DNA of 64,000 nt. Source: a bacterium (lineage in GTDB: Bacteria; Bacillota; Bacilli; Lactobacillales; Streptococcaceae). A program made the translations under genes and the position numbers. Position 1 is the stretch's first letter. The number at the start of each line of letters is the position of its first letter. The stretch is taken from assembly GCA_905221345.1 (NCBI GenBank), contig CAJNCW010000001.1, positions 186,001-250,000 on the forward strand. Reading direction: 5' to 3'. Shown in pieces: positions 46,677 through 54,532 of this stretch. Under the pieces are notes generated by a model. It saw only the letters and a program-made list of their open reading frames with translations. It was not told the DNA's origin and did no database searches.

Positions 46677-46697
46677 TAATCTATCCCCTGTATAAAG

Positions 46698-46820
46698 CAA
46701 GCCGTAGCCCACACAAAACCTTAAGTTCTGACGTGGAGTGTGTGCGGTACGCACGTAGTTTCTGTTTTCAGACGACCTAAATCCTTTTTCGAAGTCGTCT
46801 GAAATATTTGTTCTTTAACA
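46698..46820 (+). repeat. Intercassette repeat, DUS pair and boxA-like motif
   Basis: GCAAGCCGTAGCCCACAC with GTGCGGTACGCAC (46698-46756), TTCAGACGACCT (46767-46778, AGGTCGTCTGAA on the minus strand), an opposed GAAGTCGTCTGAA (46791-46803) and TGTTCTTTAACA (46809-46820). All parts of the intercassette module are present in order. Confidence 0.7.
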
Positions 46821-46855
46821 ATCTAGGCCAAAACCGCCCAAGAATACGGTCAGGA

Positions 46856-47215
46856 CGGTCTGACGACCCGGATTCCTACGAACCGCTAGCGCAAGTCCGC
46901 GATTGGACAACTGAAGACGGAGAAAACCACCAGCAAACCCACTACTTCCACTGCGACCAAATCGGCATTCCAAGAGAGATGACTGATAAGGACGGCAATC
47001 TGATTTGGTTTGGTGACTATACCGGCTTGTGCCATCTGAAAGGGGAGACGAACGTAACGGAAACGGCACACCAGCCGTTGAGGTTGCAGAATCAATATGC
47101 CGACCTCGAGACGGGGCTGCATTACAACTTCTTCAGTTATTACGAGCCTGAGGCGGGTCGGCTTGTTAATGAAGAGACCATATTCTCAAAAATGGTTGTA
47201 AAAATCTTCCAATAA
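46856..47215 (+). pseudogene. Rhs end without toxin
   Basis: [96 protein letters not shown]-stop. The TGLCHLKGETNVT variant recurs at 49880 and marks a second Rhs allele type. The toxin is absent. Confidence 0.65.
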
Positions 47216-47250
47216 TTTAACATTCTATGCTACAGAAAAGGAAAAGTATT

Positions 47251-47832
47251 ATGAAAATCTTTAATTGGGAAAAAAACAGAACTTTATATAGATATCTTAA
47301 GAATGGTGATTTATTTTGTTTTAAAATAGCTGATAAATTATTCGGTTACGGTAGAATAATCGCTAAAAATAAACTTGGTGCCACTGTAGGAATTTTTGAT
47401 TTGTTTACTTCAAGCCCAGTTGAGTCATTTGATTATAAAAATGCTGGAAATTACCCAATCCTATTCAAAACTGTTTTAGACTGTCATACCTTATTTGAAT
47501 CAAAGCTAGAGTCAGACTGGCGGATAATTGCTCAAGATCCCAATTACCAAGATTCAACCCCAAGTGAAATTACTTCCATTAATCCCGCTATGGGATTGGC
47601 TCACAATGCAGACTTTTCCATCGAGCAAGAAATAGATGAAGAGGACGCTAGGCAAAAAATACTCAAGAGCATTGAATTGCTTGAAACACCTAATAGCCAT
47701 TATCATATTTTAAGTTTTCTTATTCGTCTTAAACCAGAAATATTTAATTTACCTATTGAATCATTTGCAGAATTTGGAGATTTTATTTCGGATGAGTTTC
47801 AAAAAATTCACCACCGGAATTTAAAAGCGTGA
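47251..47832 (+). CDS. Imm26-like immunity protein, intact copy
   Basis: A 193-residue protein: RTLYRYLKNGDLFCFKIADK, LFGYGRIIAKNKLGATVG, FDLFTSSPVESFDYKNAG, DCHTLFESKLESDWRIIAQD. GDLFCF and GYGRII fit Imm26. Intact paralogue of the pseudogene at 32535. Confidence 0.62.
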   Translation: MKIFNWEKNRTLYRYLKNGDLFCFKIADKLFGYGRIIAKNKLGATVGIFDLFTSSPVESFDYKNAGNYPILFKTVLDCHTLFESKLESDWRIIAQDPNYQDSTPSEITSINPAMGLAHNADFSIEQEIDEEDARQKILKSIELLETPNSHYHILSFLIRLKPEIFNLPIESFAEFGDFISDEFQKIHHRNLKA

Positions 47833-47835
47833 AAA

Positions 47836-47935
47836 GCAAGCCGTTGCACAAAACCTTCAGTCCTGACGTAGGGTGTGTGCGGAACGCACGCACGCGGTTT
47901 TTGCTGTTTAGATGACCTCAATATTCTCTTTGGGC
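47836..47935 (+). repeat. Intercassette repeat with decayed DUS pair
   Basis: GCAAGCCGTTGCACAAAACC, CCTGACGTAGGGTGTGTGCG, GAACGCACGCACGCGGTTT, then GATGACCTCAATATTCTCTT opposed to GGGCTCGTCTGAAA. Confidence 0.65.
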
Positions 47936-48569
47936 TCGTCTGAAAAAGGACGAGAGGATTTATAAGGATGCGTATCAGCCGTTCAGATTGCAAAATCAGT
48001 ATTCTGATGAAGAAACCGAGCTGCATTACAACTTCTTCAGGTATTACAAGCCTGATACAGGTCGGTTTGTGAATCAGGACCTGATTGGGTTGTGGGGTGG
48101 GGAGAATTTGTATACTTTTTCTCCTAATACACAATCTTGGGTAGATTTTTTAGGTCTTCGCGGTGTTTATTTTTTTACAGACATGACCCAATCATATATT
48201 GGTAAAGGTCCTTTATCACGAATGAGACGATCAATTAGGTATAGAACTGGGCCTAAACAATCAAATCCAATGTCTAAACCTACTGCTTGTGTTCATGTTA
48301 AATTAAAAAGCGATAAAATGTCACTTATGGTAGAAGCCTGATTAATGGCGATTCATAATGCAAAATTGAATCCATCATTTATGAACAAAATACTCTCAAA
48401 TGGTGTAAAACTATATGCTGATAAAAATACTACTGCTAGAGAAAGAAATATAGCCGATTGTTACTCAAAAGTTACTCGAAAAGGAATTTCTTGGCTAGCA
48501 AACAAAGAAATGCACCTTGTTCAAGATGTAAACCAAGTGTTGACGGTGCTGGCGGTGTATATGATTAAT
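47936..48569 (+). pseudogene. Rhs end with GIY-YIG-like nuclease toxin
   Basis: The Rhs fragment starts at CGTCTGAAAAAGG ([20 protein letters not shown]), then [28 protein letters not shown]. The tip opens YFFTDMTQSYIGKGPLSRMR RSIRYR, the Y-x-F-T-D ... YIGKG ... R pattern of GIY-YIG nucleases. TGA at 48339 interrupts the same frame, and a frameshift near 48525 separates the natural end (PSVDGAGGVYD-stop). Confidence 0.6.
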
Positions 48570-48582
48570 GAAAGGATAAATT

Positions 48583-49125
48583 ATGAATATAGAATTGCAT
48601 ATTGAAAAAGTACAATCTCTTTTAGATCAAATGGATCTACAAAAGAAATGTAAATTTTCAGCTTGGTGCTGTAATGCACTACTTCTTGAGAAAAAGATAA
48701 AAGAAAATATGACTAAAATAACTAATTCAAACGAGAACTACCAACTCTGTGATGCTATTATTAAAGCTGGTTGGTATGATTTCTCCCAAATAAATATTGG
48801 AATCTATCACAAAGCTATAGAAGATATAAATTGGGATGATGATCCATTAAATGACATGGTAGAAACACAAGGAACTATAGAATTATTAGCTTCGATTCGA
48901 AATATGTTACTAGGTATACAACAAAAATCATCTGATAGTTATTACTTTGCTGCATGTGCTGAAAACGTAATTAACTGGAAAGATGCTTTAGCGAATTTCC
49001 CATACTCCGAAGATGGCAAAATAGAGGAGGAAAATTTAAAACGTGAATATGAAATTCAATTGTTATTTTTAGATGATTTAAGAAATAGTATAATTTCCTT
49101 ACAGGATATTAAGAAATATAGATAA
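48583..49125 (+). CDS. Putative immunity protein, family unknown (DUF416-like?)
   Basis: A 180-residue helical protein with AAAGGATAA before the ATG. KCKFSAWCCNALLLEKKIKE loosely resembles the start of DUF416 proteins such as the one at 52420; the rest does not clearly match. It follows the GIY-YIG-like tip. Confidence 0.5.
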   Translation: MNIELHIEKVQSLLDQMDLQKKCKFSAWCCNALLLEKKIKENMTKITNSNENYQLCDAIIKAGWYDFSQINIGIYHKAIEDINWDDDPLNDMVETQGTIELLASIRNMLLGIQQKSSDSYYFAACAENVINWKDALANFPYSEDGKIEEENLKREYEIQLLFLDDLRNSIISLQDIKKYR

Positions 49126-49173
49126 ATGGATGCAAGCCTGAGTAGACTATTTAGAAGGATAGGAGTTGAGTTG

Positions 49174-49506
49174 ATGGAGTCTGAGGAATTAACTTCTAAA
49201 ATTTTGCTGGAAAGTGTTTTAGAATGTACAAATTTTGTAGTAAATGAGGTTCCAAATTTATACAGTGCAGTAATGGAGAGATTAAAGCAAGATGATGAAA
49301 TATTCTTCATGAATTTTGTTGAGGATGAGAATTATCAGGATGAATATTATGGATATGTCTATAATAAAACAAATAGAAAAATCTACGAATATGCGTTTCA
49401 TGATGACAAATTAGTGAAAAATAGGAAGTTGTCTTTTATTGAAAAGAAAATTGGAGAGTTAACAACGAAAGATATTCTTGAATTACCTATAATCAATTTA
49501 CTGTAA
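49174..49506 (+). CDS. Putative immunity protein, family unknown
   Basis: A 110-residue acidic protein (LTSKILLESVLECTNFVVNE; FVEDENYQDEYYGYVYNKTN). ATG 49174 follows TAGGAGTTGAG; the longer frame starts at 49126 directly after the previous stop, whose extra residues (DASLSRLFRRIG) may be a toxin tail. Confidence 0.5.
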   Translation: MESEELTSKILLESVLECTNFVVNEVPNLYSAVMERLKQDDEIFFMNFVEDENYQDEYYGYVYNKTNRKIYEYAFHDDKLVKNRKLSFIEKKIGELTTKDILELPIINLL

Positions 49507-49552
49507 TCTAAATATACCTAGGATTGGTCTTGTACTTTTATGTAAGCAAGTA

Positions 49553-50222
49553 GTAGAAAGCCTTAGCCTGTATGAGATCTCCAGTCCCGACGTGGGGTAT
49601 GTTCGGTACGCATGCACACGGGTTCTGCCTTTCAGACGACCTCGAAGAGGAAACCGGATTCGTTTGGGACGGAAGCAATTTACTGAAAGAAATCCAACCG
49701 GACGGCAGATATATCTATATCTATACCGACCCGGACAGCTACGAACCGCTGGCACAGGTACATAACTCGACCAACGAAGACGGAGAAAGCCGGCAACAAA
49801 CCCACTACTTCCACTGCGACCAAATCGGCATTCCGAGAGAAATAACCGATAAGGACGGCAATCTGGTTTGTTTTGGTGACTATACTGGCTTGTGCCATCT
49901 GAAAGGGGAGACGAACGTAACGGGAACGGCGCACCAGCCGTTGAGGTTGCAGAATCAGTATTACGATGAATAGACCAGACTGCATTATAACTTGTTGCGT
50001 TATTACGAACCTGAGGCCGGGTGGCTTGTGAATCAGGATTCTATCTTACTATTAGGTGGGAGCAATTTGTATAGTTTTACTTCTAATACAAATACATGGT
50101 GGAATCTAACTCCTGTGAAACACCCCCATACTGGAACTATACACGGTACTGGGTCTGCTCTACGAACACATTTTCCATATAGCACCCCAACAGGAATAAT
50201 TAGCCAAATTGTTCCTAGATAA
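49553..50222 (+). pseudogene. Intercassette repeat and Rhs end, one in-frame stop
   Basis: Repeat, then minus-strand AGGTCGTCTGAA at 49633, then the longest N-terminal stretch of Rhs end code: [83 protein letters not shown] 49971-49973 stops it; the same frame continues [28 protein letters not shown] and a 40-residue tip [20 protein letters not shown]. Confidence 0.65.
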
Positions 50223-50255
50223 TAGATATAAAAATTGAATGAAGGATATTAATTT

Positions 50256-50756
50256 ATGGATAATTTCAAAAAAATTCTTGTAGATATACAAGATTTAATC
50301 AAATCTAGTAATGGAAACTTAATTAATTATGGAAAATCAAATTTTATTTTTAAAAAAAGATATGATGTTTCTTTAGATGAGATAAATGATTTTGAAAAAA
50401 AATATAAAGTCAAATTCCCTAAAATATATAGAGAATTTCTTCTAACAGTAGGATCTTGTACTTTGTTTCAAGATGAGTTACTACCTGGATTCGATTTTTT
50501 AGCTCCTAACGAGCTTTATGATTGGTCACAACAAGTTTTTGAAGGAACTGATTGTAATTTATTCCCTAATATCTTAATTACTATTTCCATTCCAAGAACT
50601 GGCGAGCAAGCTGGTTTCCTTCTTACAAAAGAAAATGAAAATTTTGGTGTTTTTTTTCCTGATATTCCTCCTGAAGAGTGGGAAGAGGATACTGAATTTG
50701 AAAAATTTGAAGACTGGCTAGAAAACTTGATGAAAGAAAAACTAGAGGAAATTTAA
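50256..50756 (+). CDS. SUKH-family (SMI1/KNR4) immunity protein
   Basis: A 166-residue protein with AAGGATATT before the ATG. DVSLDEINDFEKKYKVKFPK, IYREFLLTVGSCTLF and LAPNELYDWSQQVFEGTD are textbook SMI1/KNR4 features. Confidence 0.82.
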   Translation: MDNFKKILVDIQDLIKSSNGNLINYGKSNFIFKKRYDVSLDEINDFEKKYKVKFPKIYREFLLTVGSCTLFQDELLPGFDFLAPNELYDWSQQVFEGTDCNLFPNILITISIPRTGEQAGFLLTKENENFGVFFPDIPPEEWEEDTEFEKFEDWLENLMKEKLEEI

Positions 50757-50820
50757 AAAATTTTGAATAACCAATTGAAAAAAATATTTATTATTTAGAA
50801 AATCTAACAAAAATAATACC

Positions 50821-50860
50821 ATGCCGTCTGAAAACACTATCCTAAACCTTTTCAGACGGT
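50821..50860 (+). terminator. Canonical DUS and inverted partner (hairpin)
   Basis: Exact 12-base meningococcal-type uptake sequence ATGCCGTCTGAA (50821-50832). With TTTTCAGACGG (50849-50859) it forms an 11-bp stem CCGTCTGAAAA / TTTTCAGACGG. Such DUS hairpins act as terminators in Neisseria. Confidence 0.8.
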
Positions 50861-50865
50861 CTCGA

Positions 50866-51804
50866 AACCCCAACCCACTTCATTTGGGACGGCAGCCATT
50901 TGCTACAGGAAGTACACCTGAACAGCAGGTATACCTATATCTACACCAATCCTGACAGCTACGAACCCCTGGCACAGGTACATAACTCGACCAACGAAGA
51001 TGGAGAAAGCCGTCAACAAACCCACTACTTCCAGTTCGACCAAATCAGCATTCCAAGAGAGATGACTGATAAGGACGGTAATTTACTGTGGTTCGGCAAC
51101 TATACCGGCTGGGGTCGTCTAAAAGAAGAAACCAAGGTAACGGATAGTGCTTACCAACCGTTCCGCCTGCAAAACCAGTATGTCGACCGTGAAATGGGGC
51201 TGCATTACAATTTCTTCAGGTATTACAAACCTGATGCGGGTCGGTTTGTGAATCAGGATCCGATTGGGTTATGAGGTGGATTTAACTTTTTCTGATTTGC
51301 GCCGAATACTCAAAGTTGGATAGATCCCAGTGGAAATATAACTTTTATACCGATTCTAATTGCGATGTGAGTGGTTACACTTTCAGGTGCTGCAACAGAT
51401 GCAGGTATGCAAGTCGCTTCTAATGTAATTAATGGTAAAGAATGGAATGATATTGATTATGGAAGTGTGGCACTTGGATCTGGTATCGGTGCGATAACAG
51501 ATCCTGTTTTAGGCAAAGCTGCAAAATTATGTGTTGGCAAGTGTCAAGCAAAAAATTTCTTTAAAGGGACAAGATACACAGAAAAAGTTAAAAACAGGCT
51601 TCATCAGGAGATTATCATAGTTGCCCTAAGGTTGTTGATAGTTTTTCAAGATATGGTAAAGTATCAAAAATTAAAGGTGATGATGGAATAACACGACAAA
51701 AACTAGAAATACCTGGAAGATATAAAGGAAAAGAAGGGGTTTTTGAATATATAAAAGAGTCAAATGGCAACATTAATCACCGTTGATTTAAACCTAATAA
51801 ATAA
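50866..51804 (+). pseudogene. Rhs end with toxin tip, several stops and a frameshift
   Basis: [70 protein letters not shown]. The tip has GAATDAGMQVASNVINGKEW (hydrophobic pretoxin-like part), then after a frameshift near 51600 SSGDYHSCPKVVDSFSRYGK, VSKIKGDDGITRQKLEIPGR, YKGKEGVFEYIKESNGNINH. The last block recurs at Rhs and CDI tips as far as I recall; its activity is not known to me. Confidence 0.6.
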
Positions 51805-51820
51805 CCACTGGAGTATATTT

Positions 51821-52117
51821 ATGAATAAATTAATTAGCATTTATATTAATAATGGAGTCAGTTTATTTGAACAAGGAGAAAATACTGTAATTATACCTAT
51901 AGAATTATCTAATGATATTATAGATATTTTAGAATATTTAAATTTTTTTATTTTAGGAGGAGATTTATATAAAAAAAATAATAATAAATTTGAACATACT
52001 TATTATAATTGGTATTATGAAGGAAATATTCAAAGTGACAGTATTATAAAAACCAGAAAATATCTAGATAACTTTAAAAATAATCAAAATTTATATGTAT
52101 CATTTGTTTTCAAATAA
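51821..52117 (+). CDS. Imm40-like immunity protein
   Basis: A 98-residue protein. ELSNDIIDILEYLNFFILGG, GGDLYKKNNN and EHTYYNWYYEGN fit Imm40 (ILGGDVY...TYxNWY). ATG 51821 follows TGGAGTATAT; the longer frame from 51764 overlaps the toxin end. Confidence 0.6.
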   Translation: MNKLISIYINNGVSLFEQGENTVIIPIELSNDIIDILEYLNFFILGGDLYKKNNNKFEHTYYNWYYEGNIQSDSIIKTRKYLDNFKNNQNLYVSFVFK

Positions 52118-52124
52118 AATAATC

Positions 52125-52418
52125 AGCAAGCAGAGATTGAGTTGAGATCCTGGTTAAAGTGTCTGAAACAAAACCAACCGTACCAACGGCGACAAACTAG
52201 TCATGCCCAGCCACAAAAGCATACTTTCCCACACTGCCACCAAACCAGCCAGATCGCTGATGCATTACTCCTCGGCAAGTATGGAGCCGCAGCTTTTATT
52301 CCGACTAATACGGGATAGGCTGGCTCGGCGAATGCTGGAGCTTGCTGGGTTGCTCGCACATCATCCGCAATGTGGCCGGATTGGTATCGGAAAAAGACGT
52401 AACATAGAAAGGTGCTAA
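52125..52418 (+). other. GC-richer remnant region
   Basis: A stretch of mixed composition without intercassette repeat. An open segment GWLGECWSLLGCSHIIRNVA, GLVSEKDVT-stop may be a toxin or Rhs remnant. I cannot assign a gene. Confidence 0.3.
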
Positions 52419-52419
52419 T

Positions 52420-52995
52420 ATGGAAAAATATGAGGAAAAAGTAAAAAAGGAATTAGACAATTTAACAAATACACAAAGATTACTTTTTGGAGCATGTTGC
52501 ATCGATAGAATTTTACATTTTATAGAAGATTTTGATAAGTTTTTAGAAGAAAATCATATTAAAAGAGTAACTAAAGAACCATATTTTTCCTTATGTACTG
52601 AGTTGCTAGATAGAATGTTTTTATATATTAGTATAAACAAAGAAATTTCTCCTGATAAGATTAAAAAAACGTTGAATATATTAAATGAAATTATTCCTGA
52701 CACAGAGGATTTTTCAGATAACGTGGCTATATTTACACAAAATTCTATGATAGGATTATCATATCTATATGATTTCGTAAATAATAATGAATTAATTTTT
52801 ATTATAAATTGTAGTGATAAAGTAATTGAAACAATTGATATTATGTATTACGAAACAGATTATGAACAGCTTGATATGTATTATGAAGAAGATTATAAAA
52901 TACAATTTAATTGTATTGAAATGATAAAAACAGGGAAAGATATAGCCAAATTACGTAAATATAATCAATTAACTAGAGTAAATAACAAGTCGTAA
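52420..52995 (+). CDS. DUF416-like immunity protein
   Basis: A 191-residue helical protein: LTNTQRLLFGACCIDRILHF, IPDTEDFSDNVAIFTQNSMI and a C-terminal helical end match the YjaG/DUF416 layout (PDTEDF). The C-terminus runs into the last intercassette repeat (VNNKS from AATAACAAGTCG), so the natural end may have been replaced. Confidence 0.6.
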   Translation: MEKYEEKVKKELDNLTNTQRLLFGACCIDRILHFIEDFDKFLEENHIKRVTKEPYFSLCTELLDRMFLYISINKEISPDKIKKTLNILNEIIPDTEDFSDNVAIFTQNSMIGLSYLYDFVNNNELIFIINCSDKVIETIDIMYYETDYEQLDMYYEEDYKIQFNCIEMIKTGKDIAKLRKYNQLTRVNNKS

Positions 52996-53051
52996 CCTGC
53001 GTACTGGGTGCGAAAGGTATGCATGCGTTTTTTTGTTCCAATAACCTCTCA

Positions 53052-53098
53052 GGCCGTCTGATTCCCAACCAATTGCAGCCAACTTTCAGACGGTCTTT
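53052..53098 (+). terminator. Last inverted DUS-like pair
   Basis: GGCCGTCTGA (53052-53061) and TCAGACGG (53086-53093) followed by TCTTTCTC. This is the last Neisseria-type signal before the right junction. Confidence 0.6.
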
Positions 53099-53117
53099 CT
53101 CATTCTTGAACAATTCA

Positions 53118-53190
53118 ACTTCTCACTAACGTTTACGACCACGACGGTAACCAGATATCGCCTATCGTAAAGATGGTCGTTTAGAATAAT
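53118..53190 (+). other. Terminal Rhs scrap and right junction
   Basis: TNVYDHDGNQISPI and then KDGRLE-stop. Rhs similarity ends between about 53155 and 53185; streptococcal ftsY sequence starts with its terminator at 53198. Confidence 0.5.
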
Positions 53191-53197
53191 CAAAAAC

Positions 53198-53221
53198 ATC
53201 CTGCAAGAATTCTTGCAGGAT
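53198..53221 (-). terminator. Intrinsic terminator of ftsY
   Basis: A perfect 24-base palindrome (ATCCTGCAAGAA and its complement), followed on the minus strand by GTTTTTG. It lies seven bases after the ftsY stop codon. Confidence 0.88.
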
Positions 53222-53227
53222 ATTCTT

Positions 53228-54529
53228 TTATATCAAACCTTCTAGAAGGCCCTTCATAAAGTTTTCTGAGTTAAATTCCCCTATATCATCGATTTTTTCA
53301 CCGAAACCAATCAATTTTACAGGGATATTAAGTTCTTCTCGGATAGCCAGAACAACACCACCTCGGGCAGTTCCATCTATCTTGGTCAATACAATACCGG
53401 TAACAGGGGTAATTTTCGAAAATTCTTTAGCTTGTACTAAGGCATTCTGCCCAGTTGAAGCATCGAGTGCCAGGAAGGTTTCATGTGGCGCCTCTGGAAC
53501 GACACGCTTGATAATACGGCCAATCTTTTCCAACTCGGCCATAAGGTTGTCCTTGTTTTGCAGACGACCTGCTGTATCAATCATGAGGATATCAATCCCT
53601 TCAGCTACAGCACGTTCCATCCCATCAAAGACCACACTTGCTGGATCAGCCTTTTCAGGCCCCGTTACAACAGGAACATCCACACGTCGACCCCATTCAG
53701 CTAGCTGAGCCACAGCACCCGCACGGAAGGTATCTGCCGCAACCAGCATGACTTTCTTGCCAGCTTGTTTGTAGCGATGAGCCAATTTCCCGATAGAAGT
53801 TGTTTTCCCAACACCATTGACTCCGACAAAGAGCATGACGGTCAAGCCGTCTTGGAAGTGGATTTGTTCATCGTAGTTGCCATCCTTTTCGTAGAGCTCG
53901 ACCAATTTTTCGATAATGACACGACGGAGCGCGTCAGGCTTCTTAGCATTTTCGAGTTTAGCTTCATAGCGTAGTTCTTCTGTTAAGTTTGAAGCGACTT
54001 GCACACCGACGTCGCTCATGATGAGCAGTTCTTCCAATTCCTCGAAGAATTCTTCATCGACAGAGCGGAAGTTGGCAAAGAAGGCATTCAAACGAGCACC
54101 GAATCCTGTACGGGTTTTCTTGAGACTGCGGTCATATTTTTCCTGAACGGTTTCTTCAATCTGAGGAAGTTCTTCTTCTACTACTTCAGAAGCTAGCTCT
54201 TCTTCAGTTTCTTGGTTCTCTTCTTCAAGAATTTCTTCCGGCTCTTGGAATTGTTCCAATTCATCAGCTTCTAGCTCAACCTCTTCCTGAACAGTTTCCT
54301 CGACTGCTTCTGGTTCAATGGCCTCTTCTGTCGTGACCTGAGAAAGTTCTTCTTGAACAAGAGTTTCTTCCACTTTGTCTCTTGCTGTCTCTTCCTGACT
54401 TGTTTCTTCTACTGCCGTTTGGTTTTCTTCAACCTCTTCTGACAAATCAAGATTTTCCAGAGCTTCTTTTACAACATCTTCGATTTTTGGCTCTTCTTTT
54501 TTTCCGAATAGACGGTCAAATAATCCCAT
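53228..54529 (-). CDS. ftsY: Signal recognition particle receptor FtsY
   Basis: A 433-residue SRP receptor GTPase that docks ribosome-SRP complexes at the membrane. After FGKKEE there is a Glu-rich acidic region to about residue 130, then the NG domain: GVNGVGKTTSIGKLAHRYK (P-loop), DTFRAGAVAQLAEW, DTAGRLQNKDNLMAEL and TKIDGTARGG. Length and layout are normal. It is last in an operon with two HAD phosphatases. Confidence 0.97.
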   Translation of the reverse strand: MGLFDRLFGKKEEPKIEDVVKEALENLDLSEEVEENQTAVEETSQEETARDKVEETLVQEELSQVTTEEAIEPEAVEETVQEEVELEADELEQFQEPEEILEEENQETEEELASEVVEEELPQIEETVQEKYDRSLKKTRTGFGARLNAFFANFRSVDEEFFEELEELLIMSDVGVQVASNLTEELRYEAKLENAKKPDALRRVIIEKLVELYEKDGNYDEQIHFQDGLTVMLFVGVNGVGKTTSIGKLAHRYKQAGKKVMLVAADTFRAGAVAQLAEWGRRVDVPVVTGPEKADPASVVFDGMERAVAEGIDILMIDTAGRLQNKDNLMAELEKIGRIIKRVVPEAPHETFLALDASTGQNALVQAKEFSKITPVTGIVLTKIDGTARGGVVLAIREELNIPVKLIGFGEKIDDIGEFNSENFMKGLLEGLI

Positions 54530-54532
54530 ATT

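Larger units (their letters stand above)
3265..53190 (+). mobile_element. Neisseria-like Rhs toxin-immunity cassette array inserted between zwf and ftsY
   Basis: Nearly all genes here are on the plus strand and follow one repeating plan: Rhs 3'-end fragment, toxin tip or toxin tail, immunity gene, intercassette repeat. Rhs and intercassette segments are visibly GC-richer than the toxin and immunity genes. Neisseria DNA uptake sequences occur throughout. The block begins directly after the zwf stop with an Rhs fragment (QRSGVLHYVYDIIGRIE) and ends near 53190 with another (VYDHDGNQ) just before the ftsY terminator. There is no transposase, integrase or complete Rhs gene. Donor and mechanism are inferred; a chimeric assembly is the main alternative. 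Confidence 0.8.

Noticed and set aside
4732..53030. CRISPR-like array from the regular repeats
   Set aside because: The repeat is long, diverged and spaced by whole genes; there are no short unique spacers and no cas genes.
3265..53190. Prophage, ICE or transposon
   Set aside because: No integrase, transposase, relaxase, phage structural gene, terminal inverted repeat or attachment site was seen.
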